NCBI RefSeq assembly: GCF_029478095.1
Contig: NZ_JAKOAV010000005.1
Coordinates: forward strand, 1-64,000
Source: Pelotomaculum isophthalicicum JI
Lineage (GTDB): Bacteria > Bacillota > Desulfotomaculia > Desulfotomaculales > Pelotomaculaceae
Direction of reading: 5' to 3'
Length of the DNA: 64,000 nucleotides
Positions 11,601-19,055 of this stretch are shown one piece after another. The position numbers were made by a program, and so were the translations under genes. Under the pieces are notes generated by a model, which was not told the DNA's origin, searched no databases, and worked only from the letters and a program-made list of their open reading frames with translations. Numbering within the stretch: position 1 is the stretch's first letter; every line of letters starts with the position of its first letter.

Positions 11601-12296
11601 TCGGAAATCAAAATCCCGATCCCACCGCTTGAAGTGCAGAAAAAAATTGTTGCGGAAATTGAAGCTATCGAGAATGAAGAAAACGCCACAAAAGAGCAGA
11701 TTGAATCTGGAAAAGACAATATTAACTTAATTATAGATAATTGCTTCAATAGCGGTTTTGCAATGACAAAATTGGGTAGTATTGTGCAGTATTCAGAAGA
11801 GCGAATTGATTACCAAAAGCTATCTGCGAAAAATTATATTGGTGTCGATAATCTGCTGCCTAACATAGGTGGGAAAGTTGATTCTCAATATCTCCCCACA
11901 ACAGGGAGTGTGACAGCTTATAAACAAAGTGACATATTATTGTCTAATATACGTCCATATTTGAAGAAAATTTGGTTTGCAAATAATGATGGTGGCAGTT
12001 CAAACGATGTACTCGTATTAACTGTGGTTTCCAAAGATATCATACCAAAGTATGTATATTACAACTTAGCAACTAATGATTTCTTTGATTACGAAATGCA
12101 GAATATCAAAGGAGTTAAAATGCCTCGCGCCAAAAAGGATACCATCTTGAATTATCAAATCCCACTTCCTCTGCTTGAAAAGCAAAAAGAAATCGTATCG
12201 GAGATAGAGAAACACGAAGCGGAAATCGGGACACTAAAAGGCAGACTGGGTGAACTGAAATCCATAAAAGACGGTGTGCTAAAAAAGTATTTGTAG
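8610..12296 (+). CDS. Single-chain restriction-modification enzyme (nuclease + N6-adenine methylase + two-TRD specificity module), type IIG/IIB-like
   Basis: This 1228-residue protein joins all three functions. Residues 90-160 carry a PD-(D/E)XK nuclease core like the HsdR N-terminus: Asp113 in KLDIL, Glu127-x-Lys129 in IECK, and a Q148xxxY152 motif. Residues about 370-760 form an HsdM-type gamma-class N6-adenine methylase with GQFFTP near 408, SAM motif ACGSGHF near 449, and catalytic NPPY near 567. From about residue 870 there is an HsdS-like module with two target-recognition domains separated by a coiled coil (EVQKKIVAEIEAIENEE), ending in a second coiled coil. No DEAD helicase motor is visible, so it is not a classical type I enzyme. 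The layout fits single-chain type IIB/IIG enzymes such as AloI or CjeI, expected to recognise a bipartite site. No partner gene is needed or visible. Base use is more AT-rich than neighbouring housekeeping genes, suggesting acquisition. Confidence 0.9.
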   Translation: MQSSTESIKKLIAALGFAPQNGKNNVYFKSYPSHDGYFICIDFNEEKIEYFTQVTPRGACIRLGDATTSNFSNPENFVVLECVDRLLEKGYKPYNIELEKKYPLGRNLKGKLDILVYDGDVPFLMIECKTWGQEYEREHKKMLRDGGQLFSYYTQDRATKYLCLYTSRLGKTVEYKNSIVVVEDNWRELSGTKEIYEYWNKNFKDNGIFENYSAPYDVKHKALTYGMLRTLKEEDSGKIYNQIMEILRHNAISDKPNAFNKLLNLFVCKIIDENKNADDELEFQWLETDSDESLQMRLNDLYKEGMWRFLEIDVIDHSEDEVSQALEGIDNEAQKQRLKDMFRDARLKKSPNFAFVEVLDNKTFELNAKIVREIVELLQVYKFRYDQKHEFLGNFFELLLNASMKQEAGQFFTPVPITRFIISSLPLKEFVQKRIDNRERDTLPVVMDYACGSGHFLTEYMSQMQDIIDTKINISKALPSVRNYFQSWQGLTKFLWARDSVYGIDLDNRLVKTTKVSAFFNGDGEATIVWANGLGNFEKSDEYRGKLKQISTLDRKNNGQFDILISNPPYSVEAFKSMLKYGSETFELFDHITDNSSEIECLFIERMKQLLKVGGWAGIILPSSILSNGGIHSRAREIIFKYFNVKAIVELGSGTFMKTGTNTVVLFLERRSDNDSIAISRAIDTFFANKKDVTVAGIEYAFSKYVTNVYDDLYFEDYISFLNSNASSRMVKHELFADYAKVFGDDVYAKAFEIEKEKMLYFLLTYSQNIVLVKTGKKQKEKEFLGYEFSERRGHEGMKRLPGGTKLYDESGDLLNPQKANSYIYNAFLGKEVDIDESLSQNVSYGRMSGFIDYGTGKFDRVVNLNKRIKIVSSYPMVKLSEVAEKLFAGGDLPKGRYSLNETPEYKIPIFANSVEKDGLYGYTDIAKVDEECVTISARGTIGFVKARKAPFYPIVRLLVLVPKKDFAISKYLEYIISHMGVNQFGVNIPQLTVPQVSEIKIPIPPLEVQKKIVAEIEAIENEENATKEQIESGKDNINLIIDNCFNSGFAMTKLGSIVQYSEERIDYQKLSAKNYIGVDNLLPNIGGKVDSQYLPTTGSVTAYKQSDILLSNIRPYLKKIWFANNDGGSSNDVLVLTVVSKDIIPKYVYYNLATNDFFDYEMQNIKGVKMPRAKKDTILNYQIPLPLLEKQKEIVSEIEKHEAEIGTLKGRLGELKSIKDGVLKKYL

Positions 12297-12449
12297 TTTT
12301 ATGTGATGCCAACATAATCACCATAATTAATAAAGCTACGACCAACTATAATTGGAAATAATGATTTCAAAAATACAAATGATGGGCATAATGCGAAGAG
12401 GAACACTGGCATCTATATTCACCTAACTTTCCATAATTTATAAGTCTAG

Positions 12450-14132
12450 GAGAGTGTTGCAAAACTCCCATAAAAGGCACACTAACCCCATAAAAATCTA
12501 GCAAGAGACCAATTAAAAAGCAGGGAATCCCCAGTATGCCGGCGAATATTAAAGATATAAGAAGCTACAAGGTGGTGATCTAAAATGCTGGGGCATAAAA
12601 ACAACCAACTCAAATTCACAGATATAGATATACTACAAGCATGGGAGCAAAAACCCATAGTCCCTGAAGACAGCGTTTACTATGGTCTGTCCCAAGCAAA
12701 CGAGATATTTAAAGACGAACTGTTTGCCGATGCATATTCCTTCTCCGGGCGGCCATCCATACCACCGAGCCGTTTAATTAAAGTGCTTTTACTGCAATTT
12801 TACGATAAAGTTTCCGACCGAGAAGCAGAAAACCGAGCCCGCTACGACTTGCGCTGGAAGGTAGCTTTGGGTATTTACATTGCAGAATCCGGTTTTAACT
12901 ACAGTGCGTTATCCAGATTCCGGGCAAGATTGTTATTACACAAGAAAGAACATATTGCTTTTGAAGAGATCTTGGATGCGGTAATAGCCAAAGGGCTACT
13001 CCCCGGCAATTGCGCCAGACAAATAATGGATTCAACCTACGTACTCGGAGCCGGTGCTGTACAGGACACCTATACCTTAATCCGGATGGCTATCAGAAAA
13101 CTTCAAACAACAAGCGGTTAAACCTGAGCACACTGCTGCCAAAGCCTTTAAATCTTGATTATCAGAGCAAAAACAAACCAAAAATCAACTGGGAAGATCC
13201 CGCCGGGCGCAATAAATTACTTAATGAATTGTGCCAAGATGCCTTGCAGATTGTTGAGACAGTTGACAAACTAAAACTTACCAAATAAGAACAGGAATTA
13301 AGAGATATTTTAGCTGCGGTAGCCATCCAGGATATAGAACAACAAAAGGACGATACAGTCAAACTAAAACAAGGAGTGGTCAAAGACCGGATTATTTCCA
13401 CCAACGACCCGGAGATGCGGCACGGCCGCAAATCCAGTGCCCGCAAATTTGATGGTTACAAAACCCATACTGCCATGGAAACAGATAATAACTTTATTAC
13501 CGAAATCGAAGTCACACCAGGTAACGTTCATGACTGTGAAGCAGCCGCTCCGTTAGTGGACCAGCAACCCGAAGAGCGAAAACCGGATACAGTCTTGTGT
13601 GACATGGCCTATGGCACAGGTCAAAACAGAGAAGATATGGAAAAGCGCCAGGTTAAAATAATTTGTCCCGTACCCACAGACTCCGGACGAAACGGCTGTT
13701 TTCCCAAGTCAGCATTTAAAATAGATTTAGATGCCCAAACCTGCCAGTGTCCTGCCGGTAAAATAGTGACTGAGAAAATATATGATAAGAAAACAAATCG
13801 CTTGAAAGTGTTTGTATTTTCACAGGAACAATGTCAAAACTGCCCTCTGCTAAATCAGTGTACCAAAAGCAAAAAAGGCAGACGTACCATCACAGTAAAC
13901 CAATATGAACGACACTTGCAGGAAGCGCGTATCTTTCAGCAAACCGAAGAATTCAAAATTTAGCTATATAGGGTTAGACTGTTTGAAAGAAGGAATAGAT
14001 GGATAAATGCCTCAAAAATAAAGCTAATTGTAAGGCTTAACCAAGATTATTACCATTTTATATATGTCTTGATTTTTAAAATTTATAAAGTTGCTGTGGC
14101 CTTCAAAAAAACAGGGTTTATGCAACACTCTC
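12450..14132 (+). mobile_element. Decayed IS1182-family-like insertion sequence
   Basis: Terminal inverted repeats GAGAGTGTTGCA (left, from 12450) and TGCAACACTCTC (right, to 14132) are perfect over 12 bp and flanked on both sides by CTAG (12446-12449 and 14133-14136). CTAG fits a 4-bp target duplication or palindromic target. The element carries one broken transposase gene. Its right end lies inside the end of the convergent stalk-domain gene. Confidence 0.85.
12585..13963 (+). pseudogene. IS1182-type transposase, frameshifted and truncated
   Basis: The N-terminal part (12585-13121) has the family opening with the helix-turn-helix-like segment SGRPSIPPSRLIKVLLLQFY and MDSTYVLGAGAVQD. Homology then jumps frame twice: near 13105 into QAVKPEHTAAKAFKS, then near 13155 into LDYQSKNKPKINW. 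An in-frame TAA at 13286 interrupts the next part. Reading resumes through DPEMRHGRKSS and a Cys-rich segment to 13963. The conserved C-terminal catalytic portion is mostly missing, with only a short tail-like stretch (KLIVRLNQD) left near 14020. The gene cannot make active transposase, so the copy is immobile unless helped in trans. Confidence 0.88.
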
Positions 14133-15819
14133 CTAGGGAAGCAGGACCCTGTGAGAAAACGGGTCCTGCTTGTTTTATTGAATCTTTAGCCCGGCTGATG
14201 AAAATCGTTTTTGAGGCACTGTCGTATCTAACCTGGAAGCCGAGTTCCTCGGCAATTGTCCTTAAAGGGACCATTGTTATCGTTTTATCCCTGGTAAACG
14301 GGGGTACGTCAAATTGTTTTTCAACGCCGTTGACGGTGTACGTTTGTTGGCCAATATACATGGTGATAGAGGTGTCTTCGCGGCAAATATTTATCTGATC
14401 CGGATCAACCCAAGTAACTTCGCATCCCAGTGCTTTCGACAGGTTTCTTACCGGCACCATCGTCCTGCCTTCCACGTCGCACGGGGGGACGTCAAAAGCA
14501 ACCGGCCTGCCTTCGACCAGCACGTGGATTCTCGTTGAATTATTGGGTTTTTTAAATGAGTTGTTATTTACCAAAGACTCAATATCTGAGCTGTTTAATT
14601 TGGTTAGCACGGGAATATTTGTCTGGACATTCTTGTCTACTTTGTCCTCGGAACCGCATTCTAAATTCAAATCTATTAAAGTAGCGTTCTTACTCACGTC
14701 TTTTACGTTTAACTTGAATGAACCATTGCTCTTGGCATTATTGCTGGTTTGCCGCAGTTGCCCTTCAATTTGCCCGGTAATATCCATCGCTTCCTCCTTA
14801 TCCTGCACGGACAAAATTATACTGTATGTTCCATTCAAGTTTTCGTTGCCGCCGGTAAAATCGGTGTTCACCGTAAGCTTGGCGGTTGATTCCGGAGTGT
14901 CGATGAAGTTCGCCACCGCGACTAGCTTACGCTGTCCCGCCGGCAATAAGGAAACCTCGTATTTTAGTTCTTCTAAATCAATAATTCTTGCCAGATTCTC
15001 CTGTATTTTTTCGGGTTTTTCCGGATATTCGCCTTTACTGACGCTGTGTTCAATTCCGGCTATTATTTCACTCTTAATGTTTTCCTTGTTTACACCGGGT
15101 TCAATAGCGGAGTCTATGTCGGCTAATATGGAAGCGAATCTTTCCTTTTCATTTACGGTTTTTTGCATAAGCGAGTATATAATATCGCATAGGCCTTGCT
15201 GGTCTATACTAAAGGTAACTTTCTGGTTGACTAACGAGGCAGAAAAATACTTATCCGGAATAGCTTCAATCACGAAAACCAGTAAATCCTTGAACCCCGG
15301 CGGTAGGTATTGCCCTTCGTGGTAAGTATATGAGTTCCAAATATCACCTATTTCGCTTCCGGTATAATAAACGTATTTTGGGATACTTATCAGTCTATCG
15401 GTTTTAAAATCCGGGTCGATATCTTTAAGTAATAACAGGGCTTCAGTTGACAGGATTAGCTTGTTGTTATCAATAAACAGGCTGCCGGAATAGTTGTTAT
15501 GATTGTAAGATAAATTATAGTCTATCTCCATCTTTTTTTCGGGGGAATTGAGTTTGGTATCAAATTTCAGCTGAGAGCCGTTTAAATATTTTAACGTTTC
15601 TTCAGTCGAAATAAGTGAACCGCCGAGTGTTTTTAAAAACAGGGTTGCAGTTCCTGAAGATTTTTCAAAGAGCCCGTCCGGCGGGCTGAAAGTTGATTTT
15701 TGAATGCCGTTAAGTAACAGTTGTTTTGCCGTTAGCGCTGATTCCGCCTGGACGGGATTGATAATGCCAAGACAAAAAATAAAACAGAACAACATTAATA
15801 AAGCAAGTTTATTTTTCAT
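14083..15819 (-). CDS. Secreted protein with C-terminal copper amine oxidase-like stalk domains; 3' end altered by IS
   Basis: A 578-residue protein with an N-terminal signal peptide (basic MKNK, hydrophobic core to about residue 24, VQA-E cleavage-like site). A middle region of about 400 residues of mixed beta-type sequence is not one I can assign. Residues about 440-560 contain paired stalk-domain motifs (GRTMVPVRNLSKALGCEVTW and ITMVPLRTIAEELGF), like those found in many clostridial cell-surface proteins. The C-terminal residues after GPASL are encoded by the right end of the IS element. Rejoining the flanks at CTAG gives an ancestral end of ...GPASLDL followed by TAA. The present tail (GECCINPVFLKATATL) is an insertion product. 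Location should be outside the membrane; the function is unknown. Confidence 0.8.
   Translation of the reverse strand: MKNKLALLMLFCFIFCLGIINPVQAESALTAKQLLLNGIQKSTFSPPDGLFEKSSGTATLFLKTLGGSLISTEETLKYLNGSQLKFDTKLNSPEKKMEIDYNLSYNHNNYSGSLFIDNNKLILSTEALLLLKDIDPDFKTDRLISIPKYVYYTGSEIGDIWNSYTYHEGQYLPPGFKDLLVFVIEAIPDKYFSASLVNQKVTFSIDQQGLCDIIYSLMQKTVNEKERFASILADIDSAIEPGVNKENIKSEIIAGIEHSVSKGEYPEKPEKIQENLARIIDLEELKYEVSLLPAGQRKLVAVANFIDTPESTAKLTVNTDFTGGNENLNGTYSIILSVQDKEEAMDITGQIEGQLRQTSNNAKSNGSFKLNVKDVSKNATLIDLNLECGSEDKVDKNVQTNIPVLTKLNSSDIESLVNNNSFKKPNNSTRIHVLVEGRPVAFDVPPCDVEGRTMVPVRNLSKALGCEVTWVDPDQINICREDTSITMYIGQQTYTVNGVEKQFDVPPFTRDKTITMVPLRTIAEELGFQVRYDSASKTIFISRAKDSIKQAGPVFSQGPASLGECCINPVFLKATATL
14138..14176 (+). 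terminator. Hairpin between IS and stalk-domain gene
   Basis: AAGCAGGACCC and GGGTCCTGCTT form an 11-bp stem followed on the plus strand by TGTTTTATT. It works as a plus-strand terminator. On the minus strand it lies inside the present coding end of the stalk-domain gene. Confidence 0.6.
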
Positions 15820-15924
15820 AGAGTTTGTCTGTCCCTCCTATGTTAATAAATTCCTATGGATACACTTTACCATAGATTGGGCAAACATTGTAGATAAAAA
15901 TTAAGTACTATTACGGCGTCACCT

Positions 15925-16830
15925 TTAAAAATCTATTTTGAAACGGTGCATGAACCAGTCGTCGTCGAATTTTCGCCGGGCGAAGAAAGCGCGCCGCTGT
16001 TCCATCGCGCCGTCTTGTAAAACTCTCCTTGTTATTTTTTTAAGTCTAGTTTTGAATTGAACTAGTTCAAGAGTTTTACCGATGCGATTAAAATTGAAAT
16101 GTGAGTAAGCCATGCGCAGCAGATTGTAATGTACATGGTCAAATGTTACGGAATAAGGATGTTTATTCCGGAATAAATGTAGTATTTTAACTGACGGATT
16201 TACATATAACCTGTATCCGAAGAGCCATAGCTTAAGAGAAATTTCTACATCCTCATACCCCCAAACAATGAAGCCGCTGTCGAACCCACCTACTTGGCGG
16301 AATGTTTCGGCACGGACTGCCAGGCACCCACCCGGCAACAGAGGTACGGTTGTAATCTCCAAATTAGTTGGTGACGGCAGCCAGACAGTCTCCAGACGAT
16401 TGTTCCATGTCTGCCCGTAGCCTGCCGCAGCCGGCTTATCCAACGAGCCAACTGCCGGGGATACGGCATCGGCTTCAGGGTGTTGAAGAAAGGTATCCAG
16501 GAGGATGCGCGGCCAATTTTCCGGTACGGTTATATGCGCGTCGCAAAAGATCAGGAATTTACCATGAGCATCTGAGGCGCCAAGATTTCGTGCCCGTGCG
16601 GCTCCAAGTCCGGGAGTATGGATGTGTTTCACTTTCTGATAGACGCGGTTCTCTTGTAAAAAAAGACAGCAACCGTCTGCGGAACCGTCGTCTACGATAA
16701 TGATTTCATAATCATCACTGGATGCGGCCGCGAGAATCGAATCCACGGTCATCTTAACATTTGAACCTTCATTTTTGCAGGGGATAATAATTGACGCTTC
16801 CATTTGATAATTTTCATTGATAGTGGACAT
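15925..16830 (-). CDS. Family 2 glycosyltransferase
   Basis: A GT-A fold glycosyltransferase of about 301 residues. It has the nucleotide-sugar-binding opening EASIIIPCKNEGSN, the IIIVDDGSADG motif, a metal-binding DAH in FCDAHITVPENW (a DXH variant of DXD), and the acceptor-side GGFDSGFIVWGYEDVEISLK, which resembles the galactosyltransferase/GalNAc-T-like ED motif. There are no membrane spans, so it should be cytosolic, perhaps modifying a cell-surface glycan or protein. The ATG at 16830 (MSTINEN) is preferred over one 25 codons upstream because family similarity begins at EASIII. The acceptor is unknown. Confidence 0.88.
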   Translation of the reverse strand: MSTINENYQMEASIIIPCKNEGSNVKMTVDSILAAASSDDYEIIIVDDGSADGCCLFLQENRVYQKVKHIHTPGLGAARARNLGASDAHGKFLIFCDAHITVPENWPRILLDTFLQHPEADAVSPAVGSLDKPAAAGYGQTWNNRLETVWLPSPTNLEITTVPLLPGGCLAVRAETFRQVGGFDSGFIVWGYEDVEISLKLWLFGYRLYVNPSVKILHLFRNKHPYSVTFDHVHYNLLRMAYSHFNFNRIGKTLELVQFKTRLKKITRRVLQDGAMEQRRAFFARRKFDDDWFMHRFKIDF

Positions 16831-16967
16831 AAAACACCCGCCATAGGTTTTATAATAACGTATTAAGCACAGTGAGAAAAAGCCACAAAGCAATTGACAA
16901 AGCAATTAACTTGACTAACTATAATGATTTTGTTAAAATAAAATTCGCATAGAAAACGGTGAAATAT

Positions 16968-17042
<75 letters not shown>

Positions 17043-17044
<2 letters not shown>

Positions 17045-17092
17045 GGAAAATCAAAGCTTCCGGGATTTATTCCGGAAGCTTTGATTTTCCTG
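17043..17092 (+). terminator. Long hairpin after tRNA-Arg
   Basis: A perfect 21-bp inverted repeat starting within the CCA end of the tRNA (CAGGAAAATC ... GATTTTCCTG, loop GATTTATT). It has no classical T run after it, but the stem is very strong. It is probably a tRNA terminator that also acts on the other strand. Confidence 0.6.
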
Positions 17093-17139
17093 GGCGATAA
17101 TTTGGGGATTGCCTGCCCATTGGCAAAAAATATGCAAAG

Positions 17140-17162
17140 AAAAAACTCGCCATCTAGGCGAG
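17140..17162 (-). terminator. Minus-strand terminator after the 50-aa membrane ORF
   Basis: Read on the minus strand, CTCGCC-TAGAT-GGCGAG is followed directly by TTTTTT. It lies 126 nt beyond the stop of the small gene at 17288-17440 and supports that gene being transcribed. Confidence 0.7.
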
Positions 17163-17287
17163 ATTATTAGGGAGGAGGATTTTTCCCGAGGTTTTTATAA
17201 AGCATACAAAATTTCCAGGCTTGATTCTGTGACGGTGAACACAAAGTTTTGAGCTTTAATAGAAGTATTTGGTGGGATTTGTAATCG

Positions 17288-17440
17288 TTATTTTTTTAGG
17301 AGCTTTCGCTTGCTGATGTAATATAAAAAAGCTACTGAAAGAGCGATTACAAATAATACCGTTAAAATAATCAAGCCGTTGTCGCCTAGAATGGGATTAT
17401 TGTTCGAATTAGACTTAAAAAATGGCAGTGCCAAAAACAT
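17288..17440 (-). CDS. Small single-span membrane protein (50 aa)
   Basis: A 50-codon minus-strand frame starting ATG at 17440, 7 nt behind a GGGGG ribosome-binding site. The product has a polar N-terminal part with an Asn-rich stretch (NSNNNP), one hydrophobic segment of about 20 residues (LIILTVLFVIALSVAFLYYI), and a strongly basic end (SKRKLLKK). This predicts one membrane span with the C-terminus in the cytosol. A minus-strand terminator lies downstream. I do not recognise a family. It is too short for routine gene calling but has start, ribosome site and terminator. Confidence 0.6.
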   Translation of the reverse strand: MFLALPFFKSNSNNNPILGDNGLIILTVLFVIALSVAFLYYISKRKLLKK

Positions 17441-17654
17441 AGGTTACCCCCTGTTTGTGTGACAATAGATTGGGACTGTCCCGATCAAGCCAAATAATGG
17501 CAGAGGCAGTCCTTGATATAGCATACCCATTTCCATCAATAATTTACCTGGTGAATATTAAGTTAAGTGATACTTTTCGTTGAGAAAAAAATTTCCGCTA
17601 CGGGTATGTGACTGAGGCGGTGGGGTGTGTGAATTTTATATAAATTAACAGTGA

Positions 17655-17683
17655 TTTACAATAAATAATAAATTTAATAGTAT
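17655..17683 (+). promoter_or_regulatory. Promoter of the DUF2889-like gene
   Basis: TTTACA (17655-17660), a 17-nt spacer and TAGTAT (17678-17683) in very AT-rich DNA, 33 nt before the GTG start at 17716. The remainder of 17441-17654 holds no gene that I can support. Confidence 0.5.
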
Positions 17684-17715
17684 ATTATTAAGCGTTTATT
17701 GAAAGGGGTGGAAAT

Positions 17716-18552
17716 GTGAAAATATTATACCAAAGTAATTCTTTTTCCACTGTAAAAGTTAATCATGGCGATGAATTGTTGGTTAATAGCTCTTTAATCA
17801 GTACTGATTTTGAAGCGGTCGGCCAAATGGTAACCGATCTTAAAAGCTTCAGGATTAAAAAGGCGCGGTGGGATATCTACCGTTCGCCGGACGGCAGCAT
17901 GAACGGTGGCAAGGAACTGCCGGAACTTGCCGGGGTAGAGGCCTATTTTAGCGCCGGTGGGTTCTTGCGGCGCGTGGTTGGTGATGAGGCGGGCGGATTG
18001 CCAAGAGAATTGCTGGCGGAATGCGTCAAAGGATTAATACAGGCTGAAACCTTTGTTTTTATCGACAGGGGTTATCCATCCGCCAAGGCCTACGAGGATT
18101 ACTGGGATGAAATATATTTGAACGCATGCCGTTATTATAGCAATCTGGAGCGCATCGCGCGCAGGTGGTTTGATTACGTTGGTTATTGTCATCGTGAACG
18201 AAACCTTTTTAACAGGTTTTTGTGTTGCCGGGTTTGCGGCCTTGATAACGGACACTTAACTGCCTCCGGGAGTTTTAGCGACTCGTTCCATGAATTGGGT
18301 GTATGTGTTGATCTAAACGACGGGGGAACTGTTGTTGATTGTACGGGCAATTTCCTGCGGGCTCCGGACCAGGTTTGTTTTGAAAACAGGGAGCATGTGC
18401 TCAAGCTTATTGGTAAAAAGATTGCTCGTATGGAAAAGAAAGAAATTGGTGAACTGGTTGGCGGGCCCCATGGTTGCAATCACCTGGTTGATATTGTCCA
18501 CGGGATCGGCAAAGCTGTGGCGGTATCCCTGGGAATGAACCGTGAAATATGA
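17716..18552 (+). CDS. DUF2889-like protein
   Basis: A 278-residue soluble protein with a GTG start behind a GAAAGGGGTGG ribosome-binding site. The C-terminal third has the feature I associate with DUF2889 proteins, a GGPHGCNHLVDIVHGIG segment near residues 248-264 with conserved Cys and His. The N-terminal half resembles an acyl/aspartyl-type beta-rich domain only weakly. A central Cys pair (FLCCRVCG, near residue 170) may bind a metal. The biochemical role is unknown. It appears monocistronic, with an imperfect hairpin (AGCCGTG/CACGGCT) after the stop. Confidence 0.65.
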   Translation: MKILYQSNSFSTVKVNHGDELLVNSSLISTDFEAVGQMVTDLKSFRIKKARWDIYRSPDGSMNGGKELPELAGVEAYFSAGGFLRRVVGDEAGGLPRELLAECVKGLIQAETFVFIDRGYPSAKAYEDYWDEIYLNACRYYSNLERIARRWFDYVGYCHRERNLFNRFLCCRVCGLDNGHLTASGSFSDSFHELGVCVDLNDGGTVVDCTGNFLRAPDQVCFENREHVLKLIGKKIARMEKKEIGELVGGPHGCNHLVDIVHGIGKAVAVSLGMNREI

Positions 18553-18650
18553 TACATTTGTGAAAGATAGCCGTGCAGATTGTACACGGCTGTCTTATGT
18601 TGGTAGAAATTTTTCGTGATTTTGGATTAGTGATCCTTAGGTATATAGAA

Positions 18651-18845
18651 TTATACACGGAAGCAGCGGGCCAGCTTCTCCATTGAGCGGTCGTATGTTT
18701 TTTCCGCTTCCGGCGGGAATAAGCAACCTGGCGCTCCGCCGTGTTCACGGTGATAGCTGATACATTCGCAGCAAAGTCCTTTTCTTGAACACGTTTTGTA
18801 AGTGCAACTGCAGTTTGCCTTGTTTTTTTCTTGCTTACATTCCAT
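18651..18845 (-). CDS. Small cysteine-rich protein, DUF6485-like
   Basis: A 64-residue protein with nine cysteines arranged CxC...C...CCxC...C ([17 protein letters not shown] onward), followed by [17 protein letters not shown] associate this pattern with the DUF6485 family of anaerobes. The ATG at 18845 has a strong AAAGGAGG ribosome-binding site. The cysteine pattern suggests a metal-binding or small redox protein in the cytosol; the function is not known. It is divergently oriented from radA. Confidence 0.8.
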   Translation of the reverse strand: MECKQEKNKANCSCTYKTCSRKGLCCECISYHREHGGAPGCLFPPEAEKTYDRSMEKLARCFRV

Positions 18846-18995
18846 GAAGATACCTCCTTTAAAGATTCGCCTGATCGGGCGAGTATCGTTTTTCTGGTTT
18901 TCGCGGTATTTTTATGCTTCGATAATGTTGCGCTTAATCCCTGCTGGTTTTCGAGCCGTAGTTGTTATTCTTTGTCGATTTTTTCCGATATTTTC

Positions 18996-19024
18996 TTGTT
19001 GTAGAGTGTCCCAAATGTTATAAT
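18996..19024 (+). promoter_or_regulatory. radA promoter
   Basis: TTGTTG, exactly 17 nt, then TATAAT (19019-19024), located 32 nt before the radA ATG. It probably drives radA-disA. The ctsR-mcsAB-clpC genes that precede radA in Bacillus are absent here. Confidence 0.65.
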
Positions 19025-19055
19025 TAATAATTAAACAGAACTGGGTGCTTTTGCC

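Noticed and set aside
14138-14176. Right-hand hairpin as the natural terminator of the stalk-domain gene
   Set aside because: On the minus strand no T run follows and the reading frame continues through it. It fits a plus-strand terminator better.
8334-15900. A multi-gene defence island or prophage around the restriction enzyme
   Set aside because: Only one restriction-modification gene, one decayed IS and a surface protein are present. There is no integrase, phage gene, or direct repeat of the tRNA-Ser 3' end.
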